Of a stretch of 64,000 nucleotides of DNA, positions 1 through 12,680 are shown one piece after another. The DNA comes from Timema cristinae. Lineage: Eukaryota; Arthropoda; Insecta; Phasmatodea; Timematidae. Positions within the stretch are counted from its first letter, which is position 1; each line of letters starts with the position of its first letter. The notes beneath the pieces are model-generated. The model was not told the origin of the DNA. It was given only the letters and a program-made list of their open reading frames with translations, and made no database searches. The DNA lies in assembly GCA_039000515.1 (NCBI GenBank), contig JBCFYV010011135.1, positions 16,585,191 through 16,649,190 on the forward strand, given 5' to 3'. A program made the position numbers and the translations under genes.

Positions 1-284
1 ACATCATCATTTGTCATCATTTGTCATCATTTATCAACGATATTATGGTTGGTTTAATGTAGATCTTTGTTTATACCTATGCTGGACCAAGTCTCTTACG
101 TATTTATAATTGCTCTTAACAACATATTCCGTTATCTGATTCACGTATTTTGTTGCAGAAGGAATATAAAAAGAATTGAGGTGGAAATGTATCTTGAAAA
201 GAAAATGTATAATAATGTAAATAAAAACAGACGAAACTGTTAAATTCATTTTAAAATATTGTATTATTAATTATTTTATATGTT

Positions 285-545
285 TAACGTGCATTTGCTG
301 AACCTACTGGTTATATCAGCACACAAGGATTTCTATGAGCGAGAGAGAAAGGGCCTACCAATTATGATGGGATAGGTATCTTCACATACCTTCCAGGGTT
401 GTTTTACATTCCACGACCTGTTTAGGAGCGACAGCTTTACTTCCCCTCCGAAGGAAGTTGTTGTATGGATTTTATCGCTCAAGGAAAACCCGTTCATCCC
501 AGTTGGGATTGAACCTACAAATCAGGATCACCAAGGTCGACAACA
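285..545 (-). mobile_element. SINE-like element sharing the SINE-6 3' end
   Basis: The minus-strand 3' end GTGCTGATATAACCAGTAGG matches 58650-58690. The head side has TAGGTTCAATCCCAACTGGG, a B-box-like motif. The body is not the SINE-6 body. Confidence 0.5.
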
Positions 546-1034
546 TATTATTGAATATTAATGAATGTTTTGAGTTAGTTTATTAAATGTATTTAGTATA
601 TCTTGGGGTGTATACAATCTATTCTTACAATCATAAAATACCTTTTCTTTTTTAAGGTAAAGAGATTATGATCTTTGTTTTTGTTATTCCTGTAGGCTAT
701 ATTTATGCTTTAGCAGCAATTATAACTTATTACGGTACGTTATTTTATTCATAGTACTGTATAGTGCAGTAATTAGAATTTTATATTACGTTAACAGTAC
801 ATGGGTACATAAGCCAAAACCATTATTTAAAAAAAACTGTTTTCAATATATACCCATGGTAATTATTGAATATTATATATATATATATCTCAATTATTGA
901 TATAAAATCCCTTCCCCAACACTATTCCATAGGTATACAAATGCTGATAGCCCAGGCGGGTAGTAAGATGCGGTGCTTGAAAAAACATGGGGTGTAGGCA
1001 GAAGGTGTAGGGAGCTTGGGGGTCAGGGAGGGGG

Positions 1035-1290
1035 CAGAACGGATCGGTAAGCCGCAGCCAATCGCTAAGCTCATTAATTATTCTGGTTTGTCATGTGAAG
1101 GAGAGGGTCGGTGATCGAATCCTGGCTGGGTGTACTGAGCGTGGTTTTTACTTTAGTTAGTTTCCAGCTTCCATCCTCACAAATTCTGGTATATTTTCTT
1201 CTAATAACACTTTACTCATCTCTTCCCCTGTATTGTAAATATACCTCTAGTCCCGGATGGGTAGTAAGATGCGTGTCGACTGGAAAATAA
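1035..1290 (+). mobile_element. SINE-2-like copy, degraded
   Basis: GGTGATCGAATCC B box at about 1111, family body, and the tail CCCGGATGGGTAGTAAGATG at 1252. A second isolated tail (CCAGGCGGGTAGTAAGATGC) is at 952-975. Confidence 0.65.
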
Positions 1291-4200
1291 AAACGTAGGC
1301 CTACACATACACACACACAATATACCTATATACAAATTTACACATATTATGGTACGTAAACAACGTTCTCCCAAGCGATATTCGGTGGCGAGGTTATTTT
1401 CACAACTCCCCTTTGGGTAGCCTAGCGTTCTGTTGCGTTCGCCGGATATATCACAACTCGCACAACTCTGAAAGCTTCAAAACGCTTGGCTGTGTTCATT
1501 CGGGTGCCCGCCGATAGAATGCGTTTCCCACGATGCAAGCAGGAGTCGTAAATTTTAATTAAAAATATCCCCCAGTCGTCTCACGTAACGCACGTCCACG
1601 CGAGGCTCGCGGGTTCAAATCGGGGTGACGAGGGGTTAGGGGTGTGGGGTTAGGGCTGGATGGGAGTCGCAAGAATTCGTACGCAAAGCTATTTTTATTT
1701 TCAACCTCATTTTTTTTCCCTTTAGTAGGCAGAAAAGAGTATATGATTATTATTTTTTTTAGAAGAGGAGAGCTCATTTTGCATTCAATATTATGTTTTT
1801 TTTTTTTTTCTGCTCTAGATGGTGAATACAAGGGAGCTTATCAATACTCTGCGTGCTTAAAATACTTGATGTAAGAAGGAAGGAAAACTTACCAGTACTA
1901 ATAAATGTATATAAGGAAAGCGAAGCTGGAGAAATCAAATAATAATAAACAAGAATTATAAAAAATAATGCAATCCAAAACACATCAATGATATTGTTTG
2001 AAAATAGTAAAATATTAAAAATAGAATCTAGATATCAGTATTTGAAATTCACAAAATTAAAGTGATATAAATTAAAAATAAATACGGGTAAATTAAAAAT
2101 GACATGGGGATCAAAAAAAGAGAAAAATTAGAGAAAATTGATCTAAAAAAAGCTAGGCATAATAGCTAAAGTAAAATAATTAAAAATTGCAAAAACTAAA
2201 TTAGGCAAAATAATAAAAATATACTTATAAATTCCAAAAAACATTTCAAACTACAATTATAAAATAGTTTCATAAAGAGAAACATCAAACACAAAGAAAA
2301 ACTATAATATTTTGATTAAAAGTATTCAAAATGGTGGACTTAGAATAAATTAGGTAATCCATTAAAATAAAGTGATTTAAAATTTATGCATACAAAAGTC
2401 GTAAACTTTACTTCCAAACACAATATCTGAGATAAACAACAATATATCCTGGTCGGGAAGTTAACTCTGGTCTCTATGACTGAATTAAAATGGAACATGC
2501 AAAAATTTGGACTCAACACAGGTGTTAAAATTATCTATGCAGTTAGTTAAAAACTCACTCACATGTTCTTAAGCAGTATTCTGAAAACTTTTTAAGTTCA
2601 CGGTACACTTAACCAACCTAAATTTTTTGTGGCACTCTGTTTTTTTTTTTGGGTACGTACAGTGGAATTAAAAAATGGATTATGCGTCCAGTCCAATGGT
2701 TTGAGATTAATTTTAAAGCTTATTACAGTTTGAGTTTACAATACAATATTTTACAATTTACAACGTTTATATCAATGTTACAATATAATTTATAAGTTAA
2801 TAATAAAATTATCTTGTCTCCTTGGGCATATATCTAGGTAGATCTTATAAATTTAATTTAGCAATTTTATTATTGGTGGACATTTATAGTATATTGGAAT
2901 ATAGTACAGACAAGACAGGAATTTGAAGACATTTTATTGTAAGAAAGGCTAATAAAGAAACAGTCAAGACACTTTTATTAAATTTACAGACAGTAATATA
3001 TTACTTAATGTTTTAGTTTTAAATTCTATATGAATTTGTTGATTTGTATGGTTGTAGAGTGAATTTTAACAATGATAGTATATACTATTTTTATTTACAT
3101 AAATGACTTAAGGCAGTTGACCCTAATCATTTGGTGTGGAAATGCAGAGCCATGATAACAAACTGTTATCTTCAAGAATTTTTATTGTTTTGCAATTTTC
3201 TTTTTGGAAATGGTTTGTTCAAGAATAGAAGCATGTTGATTAAGTTATACTTTTTTTAAACATACCTCTCTATGATTGAAACAATGATCAAATACTGAAA
3301 AAATTGACATTTTTCAATAGAAACCTCCCAGCTTAATTACAAAAATATAAGAAAATGTAACAATTAATAAACATCGATACGTTATCTTATAAGGGGTGTT
3401 GAAAATATGAACAAACAAATTTCACCTGTTCTCTAGAAAACTGATATTTCCAAACGTATAATTTTTCCACAAGACCTGTCTGGTAGCTAGCGCCATCTAC
3501 TGTTTCCGTGATCCATCTGTTCTTGTTGGGATGGAAGGATACTTTGTTAGGTTGTGAAGCCATTCCATGCCTTTCAGCCTACTGCCCACCATCCCCCAAA
3601 GTAGGTTTTAGACTTACACTCGACAGGGCCATTAGTTTTAAATGGTGGTATTCAAGAACGATGCCAAGCATGGCCGAAGTAACATTAAAGCACAAATAAC
3701 TTCGAAAGATATCCAAGTCTATCTGATGTTTTGCTAGAACGTCTGGCTAGCAGTCACAGGATGATGGACTCTTACTTTGAACTATTGAAGCCCAGCGGGA
3801 AATAGAATTATCTACATCCACTGCCTTCTTTATATTTAATTCATTAATGATCTTAATTTACTTGGATGACAGCTGGAAAAGCTACTAGAAATAGTCCCTA
3901 ATACATCCCTACACCAACAACTGGCATCTATCACTTTGGATAACTATAAAGAAAGCAGATGGTAATATATTAATGTGATAGTTAGCCACAGTAATTTAGG
4001 CCAATATTATTTATATATTTGAGGTCGGACACAAAGTTTATTTATCGTTCCCTCGTTTCATTCTACTTCAAAAAAAATATTAATCACAGCACTTTAACCA
4101 AAGGTTTAACGAAAACATCTTTAAAATGGCGACCGAAAAATTTAAAACATGTGGTTGAACATGACGAAAACAAGTTATTTTTACAATGATGCACCTACGC

Positions 4201-5056
4201 AGTGGATAAAAATATTTTATTCAGTTAAATATTTCAAAATAAGCTACAATAATAAAAAAATAATGTATTATATATATATAAAAGGACAAGTATTTTCTCT
4301 TTTCCAAATAAATACGATGCCTGTATTAAAAGGTATTGATGTATGCAATATATTACACAGAGTACATAACGTTCCAAAACGAAGAATAAGTACTTTTAAT
4401 TATGTTTAAGATATTGTTTCAAGTTGGGTAAAAGCAATTATTAAAAGTATTGAAATAGTATGAGAAAGCTTAAGTTCAAGTTATTTTAAATGTAAAATAT
4501 AACAGATAATTAAAAAAAAACTCAACATTTATAACAAAACAGTGATATTTACAAGTGTTGGCAACCCAAAAACTAAACATATGATTTTTTAACTGTCATA
4601 CAGGTAAAAACATAACATTAATTGACTCTAGAGACAATTTTTCTAGCAAATTTAACAAAACTGTTTATAAATAAACACAAATTTGTTGAAATGGTTGAAA
4701 ACTTGGTTTTCAGTGTGGAAGAACGAATTTATTTATTTGAATTGATCAAGAATCATATATATAAACGAGGTTAGGACTATGGCAGCCAAGTGAAGAAATA
4801 AACGCGGGAAGACATTACCAGAAATATTTTAAATTTTAACGGTAATTTCCAAAATGATCATATATATTTTTAAAGGCATTTAATTTAAATCGGTTATATT
4901 ATAATGATGTATTATGCCCACTTCTTCATTTTTGAAAGGTACAGGTAAAGAAAGGAGAGGATCACATTACTCACATTTTACAGAACAACAACTTTCATAT
5001 CTCAAACCCTCCCCAAATACTCCAACAAATATCTCTTTATATATTCATTTGAATAC
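1291..5056. other. no gene seen
   Basis: AT-rich DNA with homopolymer runs (T at 1797-1809). A G+C-richer patch lies at 1380-1640 (TTTCCCACGATGCAAGC, and a B-box-like GGGTTCAAATCGGGG at 1611). Short open frames are not supported by any recognisable protein. Confidence 0.6.
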
Positions 5057-5216
5057 GATAGAGGTATCTATTAACCATAATATAAGGTGCATTCTAAAGG
5101 TCTCATGGTTGGCTAGGAGATGGCAGCACTAACTCAATATGACAGAGACATCTATTAAACATAATATAAGGTGCATTCTAAAAGTCTCATGGTTGGCTAG
5201 TAGATGGCAGCACTTG
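5057..5216 (+). repeat. 84-bp tandem duplication
   Basis: Two units beginning at 5057 and 5141, each with ATAATATAAGGTGCATTCTA, then TCTCATGGTTGGCTAG and GATGGCAGCACT. About 90% identical by eye. Confidence 0.85.
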
Positions 5217-6675
5217 CTAAATTCGATTTAAAGTTGGCTTTCCCCCGTTTTCCTGTGCCCTTTACATAAAACGTTTCATTCAAACCATTAGTAATTTGGG
5301 TAGCATTAATCTAACTTCACACTAAAATATTTAATTTTGTCATAGGTATTCAAAATATTAGTTAATACGATTAAATAATACATGTGGACGAATCACGGCT
5401 GATTCTCGTAACAAATTCACTAAGGTTCTTATTTAAAAATTAAGTCTAGGGGACTCAATAAAATATTAGAGTTTTTCTAGTTTTTATAGCAACACTTTTT
5501 TGTAATAATGTCCATGTTTATTTGGTAAGGAGTAATAATAATTAATAGAAAGGTAATATCTTCTTTTCTATTCCCTTCTCCTGATTTTAAATACGTTCTT
5601 ATGTGACGACATGTTTCGCTGATTTTTTTTACCGTCTTTTAAAGACTTATTTGAATAAAAGATGGTGAAAAATAACCGAGACATGTCGTCGTCATAGAAT
5701 AAAGTATATAAAACAAGGTTAAGGGAATAAAAAAGAAGATATAACCTTACTATTAACAGTTTTTCGGTCAAAATACATTAAATGTTGCTTCAGTACAAAC
5801 AAAATAATTTAATTTTTTTTCATAAGGTGACTTAAACATTTCTTAAATATCTATCAATATCTCAAGAATGTCTTGGAATTTAGTGACAAATTTTTCTCTT
5901 CATTTAAAAAGTTTCTCTTCTTATGCCAAAATTCTGTTGATATCACCATGTGAAGAAAATTAAATTCTTTGTTAATATTAGAGCAAACTTTTATTTATTT
6001 TGTAAAAAAAAAAAAGTTTTTCTATAAAAACTGTAAAAACACTGGTCGTTTTTCGCTTCCCCTACGATCCAACCTTAAGAGCAATGCATGCATGCATGGC
6101 GTTCTAGCTTGTAGCTGCACGAGTTTAGCCAGCTACTCTCACGCTAGACAGGATTGCCAGTGATGGGTAGATCGTGAAACAAATCATGTTTTATACTAAT
6201 TAGATTCCCACTCTCCATCTCCGTGAACATGAGTACATTTCCTTTAAATTAATACCTTCCTCTTTATCATCCCATTAAAATAAACGTAAGACAGTCTAAG
6301 AAAAGCAATGTATATGATGAAACGAGTTACTGTTTTAACTCAACCGTCCGGCACCTTGTATGTCTCCTCGTTCCACGACTACTGTCAAATTGGATACAAG
6401 GACCAATTTTAAAGAAATTTGGGGAGGTCATTCTTTGAACCTAGGCTGAATGAAGTAATCAAGTGTTTTATTTCTGTAAATAAAAAATCTATTGAATTAC
6501 ATGAATAACGGTTATTTCTATGATCATAGGTCTAACGTAATATTGAATATAGTATTCATAGCTTTTCTATCTAACAGTATCACAAAGGAGAAATATCAAC
6601 TTCAAATCTAAGGAGAAATTATAATGGAAGATATTTCAGCTTGAAATATAAAGAGAAATCTTAAGTCTGTGTTAA
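5217..6675. other. no gene seen
   Basis: AT-rich sequence. ATGCATGCATGC-like words at 6080-6100 are the only local oddity. Confidence 0.6.
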
Positions 6676-7485
6676 GATAATAACATGTAGGGAGGTCTAC
6701 TGTTCACAGAACTACTAGTAAGACTGTAGTAACGATAATAACATGGAGGAAGGGAGGTCTACTGTTCACAGAACTACTAGTAAGACTGTAATAACGATAA
6801 TAACATGGAGGGAGGGAGGTCTACTGTTCACAGAACTACTAGTATGACTGTAGTAACGATAGTAACATTGAGGGAGGGAGGTCTACTGTTCACAGAACTA
6901 CTAGTAAGACTGTAGTAACGATAATAACATGGAGGGAGGTCTACTGTTCACAGAACTACTAGTAAGACTGTAGTAACGATAATAACATGGAGGGGGTCTA
7001 CTGTTCACAGAACTACTAGTAAGACTATAGTAATGGTAATAACATGGAGGGAGGTCTACTGTTCACAGAACTACTAGTAAAACTTTAGTAACGATAATAA
7101 CATGGAGGGAGAGAGGTCTACTGTTCACAAAACTACTAGTAAAACTGTAGTAACGATAGTAACATTGAGGGAGGGAGGTCTACTGTTCACAGAACTACTA
7201 GTAAAACTGTAGTAACGATAGTAACATGGAGGGAGGGAGGTCTACTGTTCACAGAACTTCTAGTAAGACTATAGTAACGGTAATAACATGGAGGGAGGTC
7301 TACGGTTCACAGAACTACTAGTAAGACTGTAGTAACAATAATAACATGGAGGGAGAAAGGTCTACTGTTCACAAAACTACTAGTAAGATTGTAGTAACGA
7401 TAATAACATGGAGGGAGAGAGGTCTACTGTTCACAGAACTACTAGTAAGACTGTAATAACGATAATAACATGGAGGGAGGTCTAC

Positions 7486-7538
<53 letters not shown>

Positions 7539-8236
7539 GCACCGCGTCTTACAACTCGTTCGGGTTATACGCACATACGCTAATGTGTAATGGTAGGGTG
7601 ATTGTGAGATGAAATGAAGGACCTACAGTTTAACGTGGAATCCGAACCACGGTGGAGGCCTGGAATTCCCCACATTCACAAGATGTTTTGTCAGAGGTGA
7701 AGGAAGGGTTTGGTAATCAGATAAATCTTTGCCGGGACCGAGGATTAAACCCCGGCCGCCAGCATAGAAGTCTGACACCTTATCCCTAGACCACCAGGTC
7801 ACCGAGGTCTACTGTTCACAGAACTACTAGTAAGTCTGTAGTAACGATAATAACATGGAGGGAGCGAGGTCTACTGTTCACAGAACTACTAGTAAGACTG
7901 AAGTAACGATAATAACATGGGGGGAGGTATACTGTTCACAGAACTACTAGTAAGACTGTAGTAACGATAATAACATGGAGGGAGGTCTACTGTTCACAGA
8001 ACTACTAGTAAGTCTGTAGTAACGATAATAACATGGAGGGAGCGAGGTCTACTGTTCACAGAACTACTAGTAAGACTGTAGTAACGATAACAACATAGAG
8101 GGAGGTCTACTGTTCACAGAACTACTAGTAAGACTGAAGTAACGATAATAACATGGAGGGAGGTCTACTGTTCACAGAACTACTAGTAAGACTGTAGTAA
8201 TGATAATAACATGTCTACTTTTCACAGAAATACTAG
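6676..8236 (+). repeat. 57-65-bp minisatellite, about 20 units, interrupted by a SINE
   Basis: Units begin GAGGTCTACTGTTCACAGAA and continue CTACTAGTAAGACTGTAGTA, ACGATAATAACATGGAGG. Length varies by a GGGA/GAGA insertion at the unit end. About 13 units lie before and 7 after the SINE-1 insertion at 7490-7803. No coding content. Confidence 0.96.
7490..7803 (-). mobile_element. SINE-1 copy inserted in the minisatellite, full length
   Basis: The copy is flanked by a perfect 13-bp target duplication, GAGGTCTACTGTT at 7477-7489 and 7804-7816. On the minus strand it has the head GGTGACCTGGTGGTCTAGGG (A box), TTTAATCC (B-box position), a body of about 220 bp, the shared tail and a (TAA)n end. Confidence 0.92.
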
Positions 8237-8734
8237 TTTCAAATATATACCATTGGTACACAGAAAGTGGCTAATATGGCTGCCAGATTCTCAAGTTAGA
8301 TAATTAATGTGCTGTGGCTTCAGGGATTGGGAACACTCCCTTTTAGTTTCTCTAATGCTTGACGTAATTTAATGCACCCGGAGGGAAGGGCTTTCGGAAC
8401 AGCCCTTCTTGTTCCTGCACCTCCTTCATAGCTCCTCGTCACCCCCCCCCCCTTTCCACTCTCTCTTACTACCCTACCCTCTTTACAACTTAAACTAATC
8501 CCATCTCTTACCAGTCATGATATACAGGGCGTTTCATAAAACAGTTTTCCCCTTTTGGTTTAGATTTGTCGAGCAGAAATTTATAAATTACAGAAACAAA
8601 GTGGGTTTAAGATGTTACTTTACGTAGAGCTGCCCATGAATACGGGAAAGGAGGAAGATACTAGTGTTAGCTATATATGTTAAAAAAAAATATATATGTG
8701 TGGAAGGACTATTTTATTCGTGGTCCAATTTATC
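8237..8734. other. no gene seen; possible transposon edge
   Basis: TACAGGGCGTTTCATAAAAC at 8523 resembles the outer end of several insect DNA transposons, but no partner end was found. C12 homopolymer at about 8442. Confidence 0.4.
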
Positions 8735-9040
8735 AACAGATTTGTCAGTACTAATGTACCATTGCACAGGGGACGCCCGAATGTACTAATCATACATCCT
8801 TTCCGTGGAGGCTTCTTCCATGTTCTATTGGAATGAGATGAAATGATGGTGATAGTGAGTATGAGGGTTTGGAACCGGCGAAAACAATTAATAACCTAAC
8901 TTAAGTCTAACTAACCAAACCCTGGTAATCTTTGGGGTAATTCCTTTTTCGGAAAAAACACCCAAGGTACCAGCCGGGAATCGAACCCGTGACCCCTAGA
9001 CTCATAGCCAGATGCACTGATCACTACACTACAGGGCTGG
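8735..9040 (-). mobile_element. SINE-VNTR copy with about one repeat unit
   Basis: On the minus strand: head CCAGCCCTGTAGTGTAGTGA, B box GGGTTCGATTCCC, body to GGTTCCAAACC, a single unit of the 18-bp repeat (GTGATAGTGAGTATGAGG on the plus strand, 8851-8870), then the 3' part starting with AACATGGAAGAAGCC. Confidence 0.82.
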
Positions 9041-9354
9041 TTACCCTATTCAGGGTTTTTTTTTTGCACTTGAATTCACGTGGAGGTAGAGTGGAAAACC
9101 ATGTAGGAAAACCACCCTAAGTGGTAGACAGTCTAGTCTAACACGAGTGTAGCGCGTTAGACAACGTGGCCACCAAATATAATCCACTAAGTTACATCAT
9201 TCGATTCACACAGAGCCATTATACGCTTCTAAATTAATCGCTACCTTTTGTTTCCTGTGCAGTTAGATTTATCGACAAAACAAAAATTTTGACTTTTGAG
9301 TTTTTAAGATTATATATATATCACCGTATCTTACTACCTGTTCAGGATATACGT

Positions 9355-9710
9355 ATAAATCATAACTATCTTAGCTCATTGGGGGCTCCACCCCCAAACC
9401 CTCAGTGAGTTTTCTTTCCAAGTGGATGTAAACTAATGTAATTCCAGAGCAGTTTTTTGATAGTTCTTACCGTTTAGCCACAAAAGACCTCAAAATAAAG
9501 GTCCGCACCGACTTTAATAATGCTCCACCATTTCGATTTTTTTTCGGGGGTTATTATTATTATTTTTATTTTTTTTTACTTTTTGGAATTTTCCTCAGGT
9601 TTACAGGCTGGAAGATATAAGTTTGCCAAATTTCAAGTTTCTTACTCATCTGGAAGTGGGTAAACATTAATGTCAGTTAGTGAGTCAGCTGTGACTTTAT
9701 AGTAGGCCTA
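9355..9710 (+). mobile_element. LINE 3' end (non-coding), RTE-like
   Basis: It contains TCATTGGGGGCTCCACCCCC, CCTCAGTGAGTTTTC, AAGTGGATGTAAACTAATGT and ends near TCAGTTAGTGAGTCAGCTGTG. It matches the minus-strand segment at 38823. The TCAGTxAGTGA ending resembles RTE-clade 3' ends; that assignment is inferred. Confidence 0.6.
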
Positions 9711-9951
9711 GTATAATCCTTGTGACTAATTTATGCCAAAATATATTTTAAAAATATTATATTTTTAAATTATTTATCATACATCAAGGGGTCCGTGAAT
9801 TGTCTGTTCCCTGGTTAGAGGGTCCACGTGTCTAAGAAGTTTGAGAACCGCTGATCTAGAGAATTTGTTAATCACTGCATGAATTAAAACCTCCAAGATC
9901 ACGATAGTGACTTAAGCTTGTGTAATAATTTCAATTTAATCTTGTATTAGC

Positions 9952-10192
9952 ACTGGGCCGTACTAACCGTTCGGGTTGTACGCATAGGTACTAATTTAAC
10001 ACATGTATTAAGGAGGGGAAGGTCAAAATTTGATAGAGTGTGCCCAAATTTTCGTTCAGAATGGGAAATAATTTAGGAACAAAAACTAACCCCCGGTATA
10101 TCCTACAAGCATTGCAACCCCAATATCTCATTAATAGGAAGTCCAGTATATTGCGAGAGTGACACCGTAGACCATTCAACCACTGAAGTAGT
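9952..10192 (-). mobile_element. SINE-2 copy, degraded
   Basis: Minus strand: ACTTCAGTGGTTGAATGGTC head and the shared tail (ACCCGAACGGTTAGTAC) at 9955-9980. Confidence 0.75.
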
Positions 10193-10552
10193 TTTTGGTG
10201 TTTTATGGCGAATAAAATTTGGATACACCAGAGTGTTTAAATATATGTGGGAAGATAGTGTTTTACGGTGTAGGTATCTACACAGGATATCATCTCTGAG
10301 GGAATTACACAGCTACTATTTTGGAAACAACGTTGTCATTCACTTGTATTCACGTGGTCAATCCTCCTGTTAATATACGACACATTTTGCAACGCTGGTT
10401 CGTTGATGCTACCAATCCTTCCTACCCCTGCACACCACCTTCCGACATAACTGAAAGCGAGGAGATTTGGCAACAGTAAGCTAGGAGAGAGAGACAGCTA
10501 AGAAAAAGCTTTTCTCATAAGACCTGCAGTTCCCTCAGCGGTGATATTAACC

Positions 10553-10905
10553 GGCCCCATAGTGTAATGGTACGAGCACCTGCCACGAGCTTTGGGGCCC
10601 TGGGTTAAATTACCGGCTGACACCTTGGCTATTTTTACCGAAAAGGGAATTACCCCAACATTCACCAGCGTTTGGTTAGTTTGGCTTGAGATTAAGTGTT
10701 TCCACTGGTTCTATACCCTCATAGTCACTATCACCCTCATAGTCACTATCACCCTCATAGTCACTATCACCCTCATACTCACTATCACCCTCATACTCTC
10801 TATCACCCTCATACTCACTATCACCCTCATACTCACTATCACCCTCATACTCACCTCATCGGGACATGTAAAAAGCCTCCACTGAAAGGATGTAATCTGT
10901 GAAGG
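10553..10905 (+). mobile_element. SINE-VNTR copy with about 7 repeat units
   Basis: GGCCCCATAGTGTAATGGTA head, GGGTTAAATTACC B box, body ending CCACTGGTTCTATACC, 18-bp units CACCCTCATACTCACTAT over 10720-10856, then GGGACATGTAAAAAGCCTCC as the start of the 3' part. The 3' part is cut short at the palindrome at 10903. Confidence 0.85.
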
Positions 10906-10964
10906 GTGTCCTGGAATTTAACGACAGGGTTAAAAAAACCTGTCATTAAATTCCAGGACACCCT
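10903..10964. repeat. 28-bp inverted repeat with a 5-6-base A loop
   Basis: Arms AGGGTGTCCTGGAATTTAAC, then GACAGG at 10903-10931, and the complement at 10937-10964; one mismatch and one extra G. It abuts the broken 3' part of the SINE-VNTR copy at 10553. Confidence 0.93.
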
Positions 10965-11481
10965 TAGTTTAAAAAGTTTCTCATCTATTGACACTATGCT
11001 CATGATAGATATTCAACAACTGTTGATATCATCACGCGAATAAAATTAAACTCTGTGTTTCTACTGGAGTAATATTTAATTTATTTTGACCAGCAAAATA
11101 TTTTGCTATTAAAACTGTATAATCCCTGGCTTTTTTTCTATAATATCTCCTCCCTCTCCCCTTTCCCCGTTAACTTCAATGCTCTAAGCTATGGAGGAGT
11201 AATTACTGTCATGGAAATATTGATGAACATCGACTAATTTCCATGCCATCGACACAAATAGGTTAGTGTAAATGAAGAAGATCAAATCAAAACAGAATGT
11301 ACTGATATTCTCTTGGAGCGAGAGTGGGAAATTATTATTTTTTAATCACAATGCGACTGTAATTTTAGTTTTGACCTCCTTATCATAGATAAATCAGACT
11401 AGACGAACATGACGCTTTAATCCACGCGCTAAGTGAGTGCGAGAATATCTGTGGTCATTTTATAAAAGTAAAATATCTGAG

Positions 11482-11760
11482 GGTGACCTGGTGTTCTAGG
11501 GGTAAGGTGTCAGACTTATGTGCTGGGGGCCCGGGGTTCAATCCTCAGTCCCGGCACAGATTTATCTGATTTCCAAACCCTTTCTTCACCTCTGACAAGA
11601 CATCTTGTGAATGTGGGGAATGCCAGGCCTCCACCGTGGTTCGGATTCCACGTTAAACTGTGGTCCTCCATTCCATCTCACAATCACCCTACCATTGCAC
11701 ATTAGTGTAAGTGCGTATAACCCGAATGGTTAGTAAGACGTGGTGCTAATAATAATAAAA
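11482..11760 (+). mobile_element. SINE-1 copy, full length
   Basis: GGTGACCTGGTG head, GGTTCAATCC B box, shared 3' tail and short (AAT)n. Target duplication TAAAATATCT at 11469-11478 and 11756-11765. Short subfamily (ACATCTTGTGAATG). Confidence 0.9.
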
Positions 11761-11796
11761 TATCTTCATATAATAAACTTTAATATTTTTCCACCC

Positions 11797-12003
11797 TTTT
11801 CGGTGGTCGAGTGGTCTAACTTGTCCCTCTCATAAAATAATTAATTATTCATGATAGGTGGATCTGAGTTCGAATCCTGATCGGCTGAACTGAGGAGATG
11901 TTTCCTAATTAGATCCTCAATCTTACTCCACGAAAATGTGGGAACATTTCCTCTATAATCTACCTTCCTTACTCTTAAAACACCAGCGTTATAAATATAC
12001 TGA
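11797..12003 (+). mobile_element. SINE-2 copy
   Basis: TTTTCGGTGGTCGAGTGGTC head, GAGTTCGAATCC B box and the usual body. The tail is lost or truncated at AGCGTTATAAATAT. Confidence 0.8.
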
Positions 12004-12205
12004 AACCTTCTCTGGTGACCGAATGGTCTAAGGCGTCATTATTGTGTTAGACTGTCCTGCTAATTATGGGGTGATTGGGCTTCAAATCCCGGTTGGATCT
12101 ACTGAGGATAGTTTCCCCTAAATAGTTTCCCAATTTACTTCCACGCAAATGCGGGTGTATTACCTCTAATTTGCCGTGCTGCAGTCTGTTGTTTGCTCTC
12201 TTTGC
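12004..12205 (+). mobile_element. SINE-2 copy, 3' truncated, directly behind another
   Basis: CTTCTCTGGTGACCGAATGG head, GGCTTCAAATCC B box, body to TACCTCTAATTTGCC. Head-to-tail with the copy at 11797. Confidence 0.78.
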
Positions 12206-12411
12206 TAAAGAAGGGGACTGATGTACCCAAAAAATTACATAATTATATGTTTTGTTGTGTTTTAATTGTGAATTTTGAGGCCTACAGTTTTCTGGTAAGT
12301 TTGTAAGCTTTCTCTTACAACCACTTTTAAATGTTTTACTAGATCTATTTTTACCTATTTATATGGTAAGTGATATGATTTGTAACTATATCTTTTGATA
12401 GATACTATCAA

Positions 12412-12666
12412 ACCCGCCTCGGTGGCGTAGTTAACTAACCCACTAGTTTCGTATTGAGCTAGACTGCTGAGGATGGAAATATTGAAGTTCGAATCTCGGT
12501 AGGGTGAACTAGGGGTGATTTTTCCTAAATGGTTTTCCACTTTCCTTCATGTAAATGCGGGTTCACTTTCTATAAATTCAACCTTCCCAATTCGTAAACC
12601 ATTAGTGTAATTAGTACTTAAGCGTATAACCTGAACGGGTAGTTAGACGATGTGCTCAAATAAAAA
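12412..12666 (+). mobile_element. SINE-3 copy, full length
   Basis: ACCCGCCTCGGTGGCGTAGT head (tRNA-like A box TGGCGTAGTTAACTAACC), GAAGTTCGAATCTC B box and shared tail. Perfect 14-bp target duplication ATAGATACTATCAA at 12398-12411 and 12667-12680. Confidence 0.92.
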
Positions 12667-12680
12667 ATAGATACTATCAA

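Noticed and set aside
1380..1640. G+C-richer patch as a promoter
   Set aside because: Some motif-like words (TTTCCCACGATGCA), but no cluster of known core elements and no following exon; weaker than the 22540 island.
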